Source of the DNA: Mesorhizobium koreense | GTDB taxonomy: Bacteria; Pseudomonadota; Alphaproteobacteria; Rhizobiales; Rhizobiaceae | NCBI RefSeq assembly: GCF_031656215.1 | Contig: NZ_CP134228.1 | Coordinates: 2,809,001-2,873,000 of the forward strand | Reading direction: 5' to 3' | Length of the DNA stretch: 64,000 nucleotides | Shown here: in pieces, positions 47,142-55,337 of the stretch | How positions within the stretch are numbered: the first letter of the stretch is position 1 | Layout of the letters: each line of letters begins with the position of its first letter | Notes under the pieces: model-generated | Told to the model about the DNA's origin: nothing | The model's input: the letters and a program-made list of their open reading frames with translations, nothing else | The model's database searches: none | Position numbers and translations under genes: made by a program

Positions 47142-48209
47142 CTATTCGGCGGCCACGGCGAGCGCCGGATAGTTGGTGTATCCGTCCGGTCCGCCGTAGT
47201 AGAAGGTTTCGCTGCGCCACCGATTGAGGGGAGCGCTGAGCCGAATGCGCTCCGGCAGGTCCGGATTGGCGATGAAGAGCTTACCGAAGGCGGCGGCGTC
47301 CGCCTCGCCATTTGCGAGCAATTGCCCGGCCGTGTCCGGGTCAAGACCTTCGTTGGCGATATAGACACCGCCGAAAGCTGCCTTGAGCGCCGGCCCGAGG
47401 CGGGGCTCGTCTAGCGATTCGCGCGCCATGATGAAAGCGATGCCACGCTTGCCGAGCTCGCGCGCGACATAGCCGAAGGTCGACGGCAGGTCGCTGTCGC
47501 CCATGTCGTGCGAATCGGCGCGCGGTGCCAGATGCATGCCGACACGGCCCGGACCCCACACGGACACCACCGCATCGGTCACGTCGAGCAGGAGGCGGGC
47601 ACGATTCTCAAGCGAGCCGCCGTAGCGGTCGGTGCGTTTGTTGGTACCGTCCTGCAGGAACTGGTCGAGCAGATAGCCGTTGGCGCCGTGGATCTCGACA
47701 CCGTCGAAGCCGGCGCGCTTGGCATTCTCCGCACCCTTGCGGAAGGCCTCGACCACGCCTTCGACTTCCTCAGTTTCGAGCGCTCGCGGGGTAACGTAGT
47801 CGCGGGCCGGTCGGAGAAGGCTGACATGACCGTTCGGGCGGATCGCGCTTGGAGCAACCGGCGGGCGGCCATCATGATAGGCCGGGTCGGAGATACGGCC
47901 GACATGCCACAGTTGCAGGAGAATACGGCCGCCGGCCTCATGAATGGCATCGGTGATGTCGCGCCATGCGCCAACCTGCTCCTCCGACCAGATGCCGGGC
48001 GTTGCGGGATAGCCGACGCCTTCGGGCGTGACGGAAGTGGCTTCGGTGAGGATCGCGCCTGCCGAGGCGCGCTGCACATAGTATTCCTTCATCAGGGCGT
48101 TCGGCACGCGGCCTGGCATCGCTGCGCGGTTGCGTGTCAGCGGCGCCATCAGGATGCGGTTCGGAAGTTTCAAGTCGCCGATGACGATCGGGTCGAAGAG
48201 TGCTGGCAT
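47142..48209 (-). CDS. Alkene reductase, Old Yellow Enzyme family
   Basis: A 355-residue FMN-dependent NAD(P)H:flavin oxidoreductase with a TIM barrel. Features are LPNRILMAPLTRNRA, the FMN/substrate region LLQLWHVGRISDP, the active-site HGANGYLLDQFLQDGTNKRTDRYGGS with the His/Asn pair (HGAN), and the C-terminal FGKLFIANPDLPERI. It belongs to the class I group (N-ethylmaleimide or glycerol trinitrate reductase-like). It may detoxify electrophilic enones or nitroesters. It stands alone, 71 bp upstream of the kinase-like gene. Confidence 0.93.
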   Translation of the reverse strand: MPALFDPIVIGDLKLPNRILMAPLTRNRAAMPGRVPNALMKEYYVQRASAGAILTEATSVTPEGVGYPATPGIWSEEQVGAWRDITDAIHEAGGRILLQLWHVGRISDPAYHDGRPPVAPSAIRPNGHVSLLRPARDYVTPRALETEEVEGVVEAFRKGAENAKRAGFDGVEIHGANGYLLDQFLQDGTNKRTDRYGGSLENRARLLLDVTDAVVSVWGPGRVGMHLAPRADSHDMGDSDLPSTFGYVARELGKRGIAFIMARESLDEPRLGPALKAAFGGVYIANEGLDPDTAGQLLANGEADAAAFGKLFIANPDLPERIRLSAPLNRWRSETFYYGGPDGYTNYPALAVAAE

Positions 48210-48345
48210 GGGCTCGGTCCAGTTCTGACAGCTTATTGTTCAACAGGCTTTGAACAAGTAGGATTGAGAGCGCCACCCAACAAGGGAAGAATCTCCTCCT
48301 GTGAACGGACCGAGTAGATCGGATGCCTACGCTTGTGCCGATCCA

Positions 48346-48378
48346 CAAAAAAACGGCCCGGAGTGTGCCGGGCCGTTT
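48346..48378 (-). terminator. Rho-independent terminator of the 48.4-49.7 kb genes
   Basis: Perfect 10-bp stem, aaacggcccg/cgggccgttt, with an 8-nt loop. On the minus strand it is followed by a run of T (seven A on the plus strand, overlapping the stem base). It lies 20 bp after the stop codon at 48398. Confidence 0.9.
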
Positions 48379-48397
48379 CCGTTTCGTCCGATGAAAC

Positions 48398-48826
48398 TCA
48401 AGCCCCCAGATGGCTCGCCATTCCCGGAACCGAGTCTGTGATCTCCTTGACGAGATCCGGGCCGGCGGCAGCCTTCGCCTGCTGGAAGAACTGTTCGCCA
48501 GCCTGCTCGACCTGCTCAACGGTAAGACCTGACTCCTTCAGGCGCGAAATGCCTTTGAGGAGGGCGCTAGCCTTCTCGCCGAGCGCGGAACCGAGCATAT
48601 CCATCAGCCCGCCTCCGCCGGAACTCGGGTCGGCCGCCATGACATCGTAACGCTGGGCCAGTTCTCGTGCGCCAGCCAGTTTGTCGAACAGCGCTTCGAC
48701 CTGCGTCCCCTCCGCTTCGTGGTCGATGACGGAGAGGATGGTGCCGACCGTTTTCTCGGCCGTCGCCTGGTCGAGGCCAAGCCGCGTAGCGACCTGGCCA
48801 ACGATATCCTGTGCCGTGATAGCCAT
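48398..48826 (-). CDS. Hypothetical helical protein (DUF2267/DUF2780-like)
   Basis: A 142-residue mostly helical protein. Two halves are joined by a Gly-rich linker (SSGGGGLMDML). The first half (IVGQVATRLGLDQATAEKTVGTILSVIDHEAEG) resembles the repeating helical unit of DUF2267/DUF2780 proteins, but the match is by eye only. No signal peptide is seen. It starts 5 bp after the stop of the upstream secreted-repeat gene and ends at a strong terminator, so the two form one transcription unit. Confidence 0.65.
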   Translation of the reverse strand: MAITAQDIVGQVATRLGLDQATAEKTVGTILSVIDHEAEGTQVEALFDKLAGARELAQRYDVMAADPSSGGGGLMDMLGSALGEKASALLKGISRLKESGLTVEQVEQAGEQFFQQAKAAAGPDLVKEITDSVPGMASHLGA

Positions 48827-48831
48827 CGGGG

Positions 48832-49707
48832 TCAGTCTTCCTGCTTCAGCCGCGTGTTGCACGCGCTCCAGTATTGCGGCCATTTCTGGCCCCGGAGATG
48901 GTCGGCCGCCTTGTCGCGCTGGTATTCGACGCTGCATTCGTGAATGCGCTGGCGGAAGGCGACCTGGCCCGGCGTCAGCGCCTTGCCGTTCTTGTCGACG
49001 GTCGGCACCGTGTACTTGCCCGTTGCGGTCTTCTGAACCTTCGGCTCATCCGGCGTTTCGGAAGCGTCTGATTTATCGTTGCGGATATCGGCGGCGCAGT
49101 CCGAATAATATTGCGACCACTTCTTGCCGCCGAGCGTGCCGGCCGACTTAGCTGCCTGATATTGCTGGCTGCATATCTGCTGCGTCGTCATGTGGTCGGT
49201 GGATTCGGACTTGCTGGCCGTCTTGGTTGTTTTCGGCGCGGCAGGGGCCTCGGCCGCGGTCGACCCGCCATCCTTCAATCCGGCCGCGCAATCCGAATAG
49301 AACTGCGACCACTTCTTGCCACCGAGCGTGCCGGCGGCTTTCGCGGCCTGATACTGCTGGCTGCACACCTGCTGCGTGCTCTGGCCGGAGGATTTGGCCT
49401 CCTTCGAGGTCGATTTTTCCTTCTTTTCGGCTTTTTTTGTCGAAGTGTCGGACTTGGTTGCCTTCTTCGATTTGGCCGTGGTGTCTTCGGCTGAAGAATC
49501 GTCGCCCTTCATCTTGGCGGCGCAATCCGAATAGAACTGCGGCCATTTCTGGCCGTTCAGCGTGCCGGCTTTCTTCGCCGCCTGATATTGCGCGCTGCAT
49601 TCCTTGCTCACGCTGCTCGTGGCAGCCTGGGCCGAGACGGGCAGCGCGAGAAAGCCAAGCCCGGCGAGCGCCGCTATGCCGGCGAGCGCAGATTTGGAAA
49701 CAAGCAT
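48832..49707 (-). CDS. Secreted protein with four paired-cysteine repeats (PsiF-like pattern)
   Basis: A 291-residue protein with a signal peptide (SALAGIAALAGLGFLALPVSAQA, cleavage near residue 28). Four repeats follow, of the form CSxQYQAAKxAGTLxGxKW, then an aromatic stretch and SDC. The cysteines are 37/62, 115/140, 179/204 and 258/283, each pair exactly 25 residues apart. The linkers are low-complexity: one Lys/Ser-rich (about 70-110), one Ala/Pro/Thr-rich. The repeat resembles the PsiF repeat of phosphate-starvation proteins in its cysteine and aromatic layout; I am not certain it is that family. Start ATG 49707 has AGGAGG. Confidence 0.8.
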   Translation of the reverse strand: MLVSKSALAGIAALAGLGFLALPVSAQAATSSVSKECSAQYQAAKKAGTLNGQKWPQFYSDCAAKMKGDDSSAEDTTAKSKKATKSDTSTKKAEKKEKSTSKEAKSSGQSTQQVCSQQYQAAKAAGTLGGKKWSQFYSDCAAGLKDGGSTAAEAPAAPKTTKTASKSESTDHMTTQQICSQQYQAAKSAGTLGGKKWSQYYSDCAADIRNDKSDASETPDEPKVQKTATGKYTVPTVDKNGKALTPGQVAFRQRIHECSVEYQRDKAADHLRGQKWPQYWSACNTRLKQED

Positions 49708-49958
49708 TTCAGTCCTCCTTGCCAATCAAGCAAAACGCGTCGGCATGTACCGCGGGTCCGGATATCCGGGACGGTCGAAGTATAGACTCGTCGTCGACCT
49801 TTGCCATCGTCAAGTGCAACCGCAATTTGGTCTTTTGTTCGGCAACATGTCTGGCGACGCAAGCGCGGCCGGAACTCGCTCGCCAAAACGTTATTCGACC
49901 GGGGTGTCCGGCCGCTCGATTATATGATGGTGCGCGGGGCAGGGATGCGGAGACGACG

Positions 49959-50834
49959 ATGCGGAAACCGAAGATTACAAAGGCCATGATCGACGCCTAC
50001 GACGAATATACGCACCTTACTCTCGATCGCCGTCGTTTCATGGAAACGCTCACGAGGTTGACCGGGTCGGGCGCCGCCGCGGCGGCGATCGCGCCGCTAC
50101 TTGCGGCCGATCCGGCACGCGCCGCGATAGTTGCGGCCACCGACGAACGCATCAAGGGCGAGGACATCGCTTATCCCGGAGCGGACGGCGAGATGAAAGG
50201 CTATCTGGTGCGGCCTGCCGGTCAGGACGGCAAACTTCCCGCCGTCATGGTGATCCACGAGAACCGCGGCTTGAACGAGCATATCCGGGATGTCGCCCGG
50301 CGCCTGGCGCTTGAGGGTTTCATGGTACTAGCGCCGGATTTCCTCACCCCATCAGGCGGAACCCCGGCGGACGAGGAAAAGGCGCGCCAGATGATCTCCG
50401 CCCTCGATCCGGCGAAGACAACCGCCAATTCTGTAGCGACCGTGACGTATCTGAGGGGACGCCCTGACGGTAGGGGCAAGGTTGGCGCGGTCGGCTTTTG
50501 CTGGGGCGGCGGGCTGACAAACCGTACGGCCGTCAACGCGCCCGACCTCGCCGCCGGCGTCGCCTATTACGGCATGCAGCCGGACGCGACGGATGTGGCG
50601 AAGATCCATGCCGCGCTTCTCCTGCACTATGCCGGGCTTGATGAGCGCACCAATGCCGGCATCCCGGCTTTTCAGGAAGCATTGGAGAAGAACGGCAAGG
50701 ACTTCCAGATCTATATCTATGAAGGCGCGAACCATGCCTTCAACAACGACACGTCGGCCGCGCGCTACGACAAGAAAGCCGCCGAACTTGCCTGGGGAAG
50801 GACGGTCGCTTTCCTGAACAAACATCTGTCGTGA
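49959..50834 (+). CDS. Dienelactone hydrolase-family protein with Tat-like signal
   Basis: A 291-residue alpha/beta hydrolase. The N-terminus has a twin-arginine-type signal (DRRRFMETLTRLTGSGAAAAAIAPLLA, cleavage near ARA at ~55), implying export of a folded protein. The catalytic triad of dienelactone hydrolases is present: Cys181 in GFCWGGG, Asp228 in AGLDERTN and His259 in EGANHAF. The oxyanion region reads VIHENRGLNEHI. The start ATG 49959 is the only sensible one. Family members act on dienelactones or esters; exported forms (YghX-like) have no known substrate. Confidence 0.88.
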   Translation: MRKPKITKAMIDAYDEYTHLTLDRRRFMETLTRLTGSGAAAAAIAPLLAADPARAAIVAATDERIKGEDIAYPGADGEMKGYLVRPAGQDGKLPAVMVIHENRGLNEHIRDVARRLALEGFMVLAPDFLTPSGGTPADEEKARQMISALDPAKTTANSVATVTYLRGRPDGRGKVGAVGFCWGGGLTNRTAVNAPDLAAGVAYYGMQPDATDVAKIHAALLLHYAGLDERTNAGIPAFQEALEKNGKDFQIYIYEGANHAFNNDTSAARYDKKAAELAWGRTVAFLNKHLS

Positions 50835-51001
50835 GAGCGCGCAGGAAGCGGTTTGGTTAATATCGCAAATGCGGAACCGGCGGGAAGTGCCGGCGCGACC
50901 TCTGCTTTGCCGGGCATTGTCTTTGGTAAGGCGGCCGCCTCCGACTGCATCTGTTCTGTCCATGCGAGAGGCAGGAAGACTAGTCGACGAAGACTTACTC
51001 C

Positions 51002-51205
51002 TCAGTAGAAAGAGTTCTTTCTTCTGCTCCTTGCCTGTCGAATGATGTTCCGAGCTCGAAGGACATCGATAGGGATGGGAAGATTGTATCTTTCCATCAT
51101 GTACAGCGCCTGGTTGATCGTCTTGGATGCGCGCCAGAAATCATAGTCACTTATGGTTGCATTGGCTGCGAGCCTTTTCGATAGCTTGTCGACGTCGATA
51201 TTCAT
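51002..51205 (-). CDS. Small orphan protein in low-GC DNA
   Basis: A 67-residue basic protein (C-terminus ARNIIRQARSRRKNSFY) without signal peptide or membrane helix. GGAG lies 7 nt before the ATG, and codon use is coherent, so translation is likely. By direct count about 48% of the bases at 51001-51180 are G or C, clearly below the surrounding genes. This suggests acquisition from elsewhere or weak selection. I do not recognise a family. Confidence 0.55.
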   Translation of the reverse strand: MNIDVDKLSKRLAANATISDYDFWRASKTINQALYMMERYNLPIPIDVLRARNIIRQARSRRKNSFY

Positions 51206-51536
51206 CGCGTTCTCCGCTTTCTATTTGGCCCCACGACTCACGCTTGAGAATCGGCTCGACGTCATAAGAACGCCTGAACCCGGCGGTTCAACGAAAGCGG
51301 AAAAGTTACCAACTTACGAATTCCGTTAAGGTTTACGAATGGTTAACGCGGCGGTCGCCACGGTCGCGCACGCCGCACCCGCATAGCGCTGCTGTGCTAT
51401 CTGGCCGCATCGGAAAATTCCGAGTGACTTCCTGCCGTGGCGGCGTATCGGATACGCCGTCGCTTTTTCGAGAATGAATGGTCCGATCGATGCCGCAGCC
51501 GGCGTCCGCTCCGCATCTGCACCCTGATCCCGCCAA
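51206..51536. other. Gene-free region ahead of the ArsB-type transporter gene
   Basis: A stretch of 331 bp without a gene. It contains a hairpin cggcgtatc-g-gatacgccg (51441-51459) followed by tcgcttttt, which looks like a plus-strand terminator or attenuator about 80 bp before the transporter start although no plus-strand gene ends nearby. It also holds a 22-bp TTAA-rich motif (51323-51344) that recurs at 15831-15852 with 19 of 22 identical bases. Confidence 0.5.
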
Positions 51537-52811
51537 ATGAGCGTGGAAATTGCCCAGGCCGGCACCGGCGCGATCGCCGCGCTCGCTGCTGCCGGTGTCG
51601 TATTGCGTCCGCGCGGTCTGCCCGAGGCGATCTGGGCGGTGGCTGCCGCCGCGCTTCTTGTCGGCTTGCGCTTCCTGCCGCCTTCGGCCGCGTGGCACGG
51701 AGTGCTTGCCGGACTCGACGTCTATCTTTTCCTCATCGGCATGATGCTGCTCTCGGAGGTGGCACGGGAAGCCGGTCTGTTCGACTGGCTGGCCGCACTT
51801 GCCACCCGCCTTGCCAAGGGATCTCCCAGTCGTCTGTTTGCGCTCGTCTATGGCGTGGGCGTCGTCGTGACGGTCTTTCTCTCCAATGACGCAACGGCGG
51901 TGGTCCTGACGCCCGCTGTGGCGGCGGCGATGCGGGCGGCCGCCGTCAGCGAGCCGCTGCCCTATCTCCTCATCTGCGCCTTCATCGCCAATGCCGCCTC
52001 TTTCGTGTTGCCGATTTCGAACCCGGCGAATCTCGTCGTCTACGGCTCGCATATGCCGCCGCTCTTCGAATGGCTGCCGCTGTTCGCTTTGCCCTCACTA
52101 GCCTCCATCGTGGCGACCTATGTCATGCTGCGCTGGTCGCAACGGCACAGGCTCAGCCGTGAAGTCGTGCGTCGCGTGGAGATGCCCCACCTCTCCTTCG
52201 GCGGTCGCGTAGCCGGGATCGGCATTGTCGTCACAGCGATCGTGCTGATGGCGGCCTCCGCCTATGGCTATCAACTCGGCTTGCCTACCGCGGTCGCAGG
52301 CGTCCTCACCGCCGCGGTGACGCTTTTTGCCGAGAGAAGGTCGCCGCTCGGGGTCGTGAAAGGTGTCTCCTGGGGCGTGCTGCCGCTGGTGGCCGGGCTT
52401 TTCGTACTGGTCGAAGGCCTGCAGCAGACCGGTTCCATCCCGGCGCTTGGCAGCCTTCTCCTGTCGATGGCAGAGGGCTCGGCTGCGGGTACGGCATGGG
52501 CTTTCGCCGGCGCGACGGCGCTTGCCGCCAATCTGGTCAACAATTTGCCGGCAGGGCTTGTCGCGGCCACAGTCTTCCAGAGCGCGGAGTTTCCCGAGAT
52601 GCTGCGGCGCTTCGTGCTGATCGCGGTCGATCTCGGCCCGAACCTCTCCGTCACCGGGTCGCTCGCCACCATCCTCTGGCTTGCCGCACTCAGGCGCGAG
52701 GGTATTTCCGTTAGTGGCCGGGCGTTCCTGAAGGTCGGCATCGTTGTCATGCCGCCGGCGCTGGTGCTTTCGCTGTTGGCTGCGTGGGTTTCGAGTCCAA
52801 CGGCGCCGTAG
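51537..52811 (+). CDS. ArsB/NhaD-type anion or arsenite transporter
   Basis: A 424-residue polytopic inner-membrane protein with about 11-12 hydrophobic helices. The hairpin segment VVVTVFLSNDATAVVLTPAVAAAMR and the second-half LAANLVNNLPAGLVAATVF are the inverted-repeat signature loops (SNDATA, NNLPAG) of the ArsB/IT superfamily. ArsB proteins export arsenite; some relatives carry other anions. No arsR, arsC or arsA gene is adjacent, so the arsenic role is uncertain. Confidence 0.83.
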   Translation: MSVEIAQAGTGAIAALAAAGVVLRPRGLPEAIWAVAAAALLVGLRFLPPSAAWHGVLAGLDVYLFLIGMMLLSEVAREAGLFDWLAALATRLAKGSPSRLFALVYGVGVVVTVFLSNDATAVVLTPAVAAAMRAAAVSEPLPYLLICAFIANAASFVLPISNPANLVVYGSHMPPLFEWLPLFALPSLASIVATYVMLRWSQRHRLSREVVRRVEMPHLSFGGRVAGIGIVVTAIVLMAASAYGYQLGLPTAVAGVLTAAVTLFAERRSPLGVVKGVSWGVLPLVAGLFVLVEGLQQTGSIPALGSLLLSMAEGSAAGTAWAFAGATALAANLVNNLPAGLVAATVFQSAEFPEMLRRFVLIAVDLGPNLSVTGSLATILWLAALRREGISVSGRAFLKVGIVVMPPALVLSLLAAWVSSPTAP

Positions 52812-52826
52812 TGCAGCCAAGAGGCC

Positions 52827-53306
52827 TTATTTCCTGCGGATAGCGATGGAACGGCCCGCGCGCTCCGGCACCGGCAGCGCGGCATGCGCCTTCGCCATGC
52901 CCACTACCTTTTCCATTATGTCAGCAGGGAAGGACGCGACCTTCGGGCCGGCCATATCGACGTGCAGGATGAGGTTTTCGGATGTTGCGGCCAGCCAGCC
53001 GTCGACGTGGCGCAGTTCCTGGAAGAAGCGGATGCGCTTCTCGTCATGGTCCAGGATCTGCAGCGATGCGGTGACGCGATGGTCGAGGTGCAGTTCGCGC
53101 ACGTAGCAGATATGCACCTCGGCTGTGTAGCAGGTCAGGCGGCGCCTCTCCGCGTAGCTCGGCCCCATGCCCATCAATTCGAAAGCCTCGTCGCTGCAGC
53201 GATCGAACAGCACATTGTAATAGGCCATGTTCAGATGACCGTTATAGTCGATCCAGTCCTTCTGGATTTCCATGACGCTGGAGACGAACGGGGCTGGGAT
53301 CGGCAT
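52827..53306 (-). CDS. Hotdog-fold acyl-CoA thioesterase
   Basis: A 159-residue single hotdog domain of the 4-hydroxybenzoyl-CoA thioesterase group. The signature IDYNGHLNMAYYNVLFDRCSDEAFELMG contains the catalytic-type Asp (in place of the usual Asp/Asn in D-x-x-GHVN) and is followed by YVRELHLDHRVTASLQILDHDEKRIRFFQEL. The start at 53306 has AAAGGTG. It resembles carnitine-operon thioesterases. It converges with the transporter gene (15 bp) and is divergent from the flavoprotein dehydrogenase gene. Confidence 0.85.
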   Translation of the reverse strand: MPIPAPFVSSVMEIQKDWIDYNGHLNMAYYNVLFDRCSDEAFELMGMGPSYAERRRLTCYTAEVHICYVRELHLDHRVTASLQILDHDEKRIRFFQELRHVDGWLAATSENLILHVDMAGPKVASFPADIMEKVVGMAKAHAALPVPERAGRSIAIRRK

Positions 53307-53427
53307 CGGGCACCTTTGAGATTGCGGGGCAGGGCGTGCTGGTCCTAGACAAGAACCTTGGATTGTCCGAATACCCATAAATGAACGTACGCCGGAACTG
53401 CAACGGGTCCGGTATGGAGGAAATGAA

Positions 53428-54846
53428 ATGGCTCTGGCGGACCTTGAGCGGGTCGAGCGCAACGCGGCCGGGATCGAGACCGCGCTCGGCATCCTGAAGC
53501 AGCGTTTTGGCGCGCGCATGCAGACCGGCCAGTCCATCCGCGAGCAGCACGCCCATACCACCACCTACATCCCGAACCAGGCGCCCGATGCCGTCATCTT
53601 TCCTGAAAGCACGGAAGAAGTGGCCGAGATCGTGCGGATATGTGCCGAACATCGCGTGCCCGTCATTCCTTTCGGCGTCGGCACTTCGCTCGAAGGCCAC
53701 ACCAATGCGCCGGGCGGCGGTATCTCGCTCGATATGACGAACATGAACCGCGTCGTCCGTGTCGATGCGGAGGATCTCGACTGTGTCGTTGAACCCGGCA
53801 TCACGCGAGAGGCGCTAAACGAGCACCTACGCGATACGGGCCTGTTCTTCCCGATCGATCCGGGCGCGAACGCCACGATCGGCGGTATGGCTTCGACCCG
53901 CGCGTCGGGCACGAACGCCGTTCGCTACGGCACCATGCGCGACAATGTGATGGCGCTCACCGTCGTCATGGCCGACGGTACTGTGGTGACGACGGCCAAG
54001 CGGGCGAAGAAGTCGTCGGCTGGCTATGATCTTACCCGGCTTTTCATCGGCGCGGAGGGCACGCTCGGCGTCATCACGCAACTGACGCTGAAACTCCACG
54101 GCATCCCGCAGGCGATTTCCGGCGGTGTCTGTCCATTCCCCAGCGTCGAGACCGCCTGCGAGGCGGTCATCGCCACCATCCAGATGGGTATCCCGGTGGC
54201 GCGCATCGAACTCGTCAACCAGCTCATGATGCGCGGCATGATCAACTATTCCAAGCTCGACTATCCCGAGAGCCCGAGCCTCTTCCTCGAATTCCATGGC
54301 AGCGACGCGGGCGTGAAGGAGCAGGCCGAAATGTTCGGCGAGATCGCCGACGAATATGGCGGCGGGCCCTTCCTGTGGACCACCAACGCCGAGGAACGGG
54401 CAAAACTCTGGAAGGCGCGTCACGACGCCTATTGGGCATCGATGAGCCTGAGGCCAGGCGCACAGGGCATCTCGACCGACGTATGCGTGCCGATCTCAAG
54501 ACTTGCCGAATGCATCACCGCGACCGAGATCGATATCGCCGAGAACGGCCTCGTAGGCCCGATCGTGGGTCATGTCGGCGACGGCAATTTCCATGTGGCG
54601 CTGCTGCTCGACGCCGGGGATCCAAAGGAGGTCGAGGCGGCGGAGGCCTTCATCGCGCGCCTCAACATGCGGGCAATCGCCATGGATGGCACTTGTACCG
54701 GAGAGCACGGCATCGGTCAGGGCAAGATGGCCTTCCTGGAACGCGAGCTCGGCAGCGCCGTCGATGTCATGCGCTCGATCAAAAAGGCGCTCGATCCGGA
54801 CAACATCATGAATCCAGGCAAGATCATGCCGAGCCGCCGGCATTGA
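53428..54846 (+). CDS. FAD-linked D-lactate/glycolate-type dehydrogenase
   Basis: A 472-residue oxidoreductase of the VAO/PCMH family. The FAD-binding domain reads PVIPFGVGTSLEGHTNAPGGGISLDMTNMN and DPGANATIGGMASTRASGTNAVRYG, with GAEGTLGVITQLTLKL closing it. The C-terminal FAD-oxidase domain contains VGHVGDGNFHVALLL (His/Asp/Asn of the active site) and GTCTGEHGIGQGK with the conserved His. This layout is that of D-lactate dehydrogenase (cytochrome), GlcD or D-2-hydroxyglutarate dehydrogenase. No glcE/glcF genes follow, favouring a single-subunit D-lactate or 2-hydroxyacid enzyme. Confidence 0.9.
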   Translation: MALADLERVERNAAGIETALGILKQRFGARMQTGQSIREQHAHTTTYIPNQAPDAVIFPESTEEVAEIVRICAEHRVPVIPFGVGTSLEGHTNAPGGGISLDMTNMNRVVRVDAEDLDCVVEPGITREALNEHLRDTGLFFPIDPGANATIGGMASTRASGTNAVRYGTMRDNVMALTVVMADGTVVTTAKRAKKSSAGYDLTRLFIGAEGTLGVITQLTLKLHGIPQAISGGVCPFPSVETACEAVIATIQMGIPVARIELVNQLMMRGMINYSKLDYPESPSLFLEFHGSDAGVKEQAEMFGEIADEYGGGPFLWTTNAEERAKLWKARHDAYWASMSLRPGAQGISTDVCVPISRLAECITATEIDIAENGLVGPIVGHVGDGNFHVALLLDAGDPKEVEAAEAFIARLNMRAIAMDGTCTGEHGIGQGKMAFLERELGSAVDVMRSIKKALDPDNIMNPGKIMPSRRH

Positions 54847-54895
54847 TGCCAGCGGCCCGAGCGTTTTCCAGAAATCGGGATGACGGGGAAGGCGA

Positions 54896-55246
54896 CTAAA
54901 CCGAAAAACTGGTGCCGCAGCCGCAGGAAGCGACGGCATTCGGGTTTTTTATCTGGAAGGACTGGCCCATCAGATCGTCGACGAAGTCGATGACGGCACC
55001 GCCCATATAGACGAGCGAGATTTCGTCTATCAGCACGGTGGCACCGTCGCGCGTAAAGGCCACGTCGTCCTCGTTCCGCGAATCAATGAGGTCGAATTTA
55101 TACGAAAAGCCGGAGCAGCCGCCGCCTTCGACGCTGATCCTCAGCGCAGTCTTGCCCGGGTCGGATGCCATGATCTGGCTGATCCGGCGCGCGGCGGCTT
55201 CCGTCACCTCGACGCCCTTCATCGCGGACTTTGCGTCAACGCCCAT
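54896..55246 (-). CDS. erpA: Iron-sulfur cluster insertion protein (A-type carrier)
   Basis: A 116-residue A-type Fe-S carrier with three conserved cysteines: one in GGGCSGFSYKFDL and two in ASCGCGTSFSV at the C-terminus. It delivers [4Fe-4S] or [2Fe-2S] clusters to apo-proteins. Start choices are 55246 (MGVDAKSAMKG) and 55222 (MKGVEVTEA); the former was used because of an AAGG upstream, but the shorter start is nearer to typical length. It is divergent from the dgt gene, as in related genomes. Confidence 0.93.
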   Translation of the reverse strand: MGVDAKSAMKGVEVTEAAARRISQIMASDPGKTALRISVEGGGCSGFSYKFDLIDSRNEDDVAFTRDGATVLIDEISLVYMGGAVIDFVDDLMGQSFQIKNPNAVASCGCGTSFSV

Positions 55247-55337
55247 GGCCGTTCGCCTTGCAATTTCTTCCTTCGCATAGGTATGAAGCGCCCCAGGGGA
55301 AGTCAACTATAGTCAAGTCAACCGACGGCATGGGTGG

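Noticed and set aside
51323-51348. CtrA binding site before the ArsB-type transporter gene
   Set aside because: The TTAA half-sites are 13 bp apart rather than 7, and the same applies to the TTAA-rich stretch near 15835.
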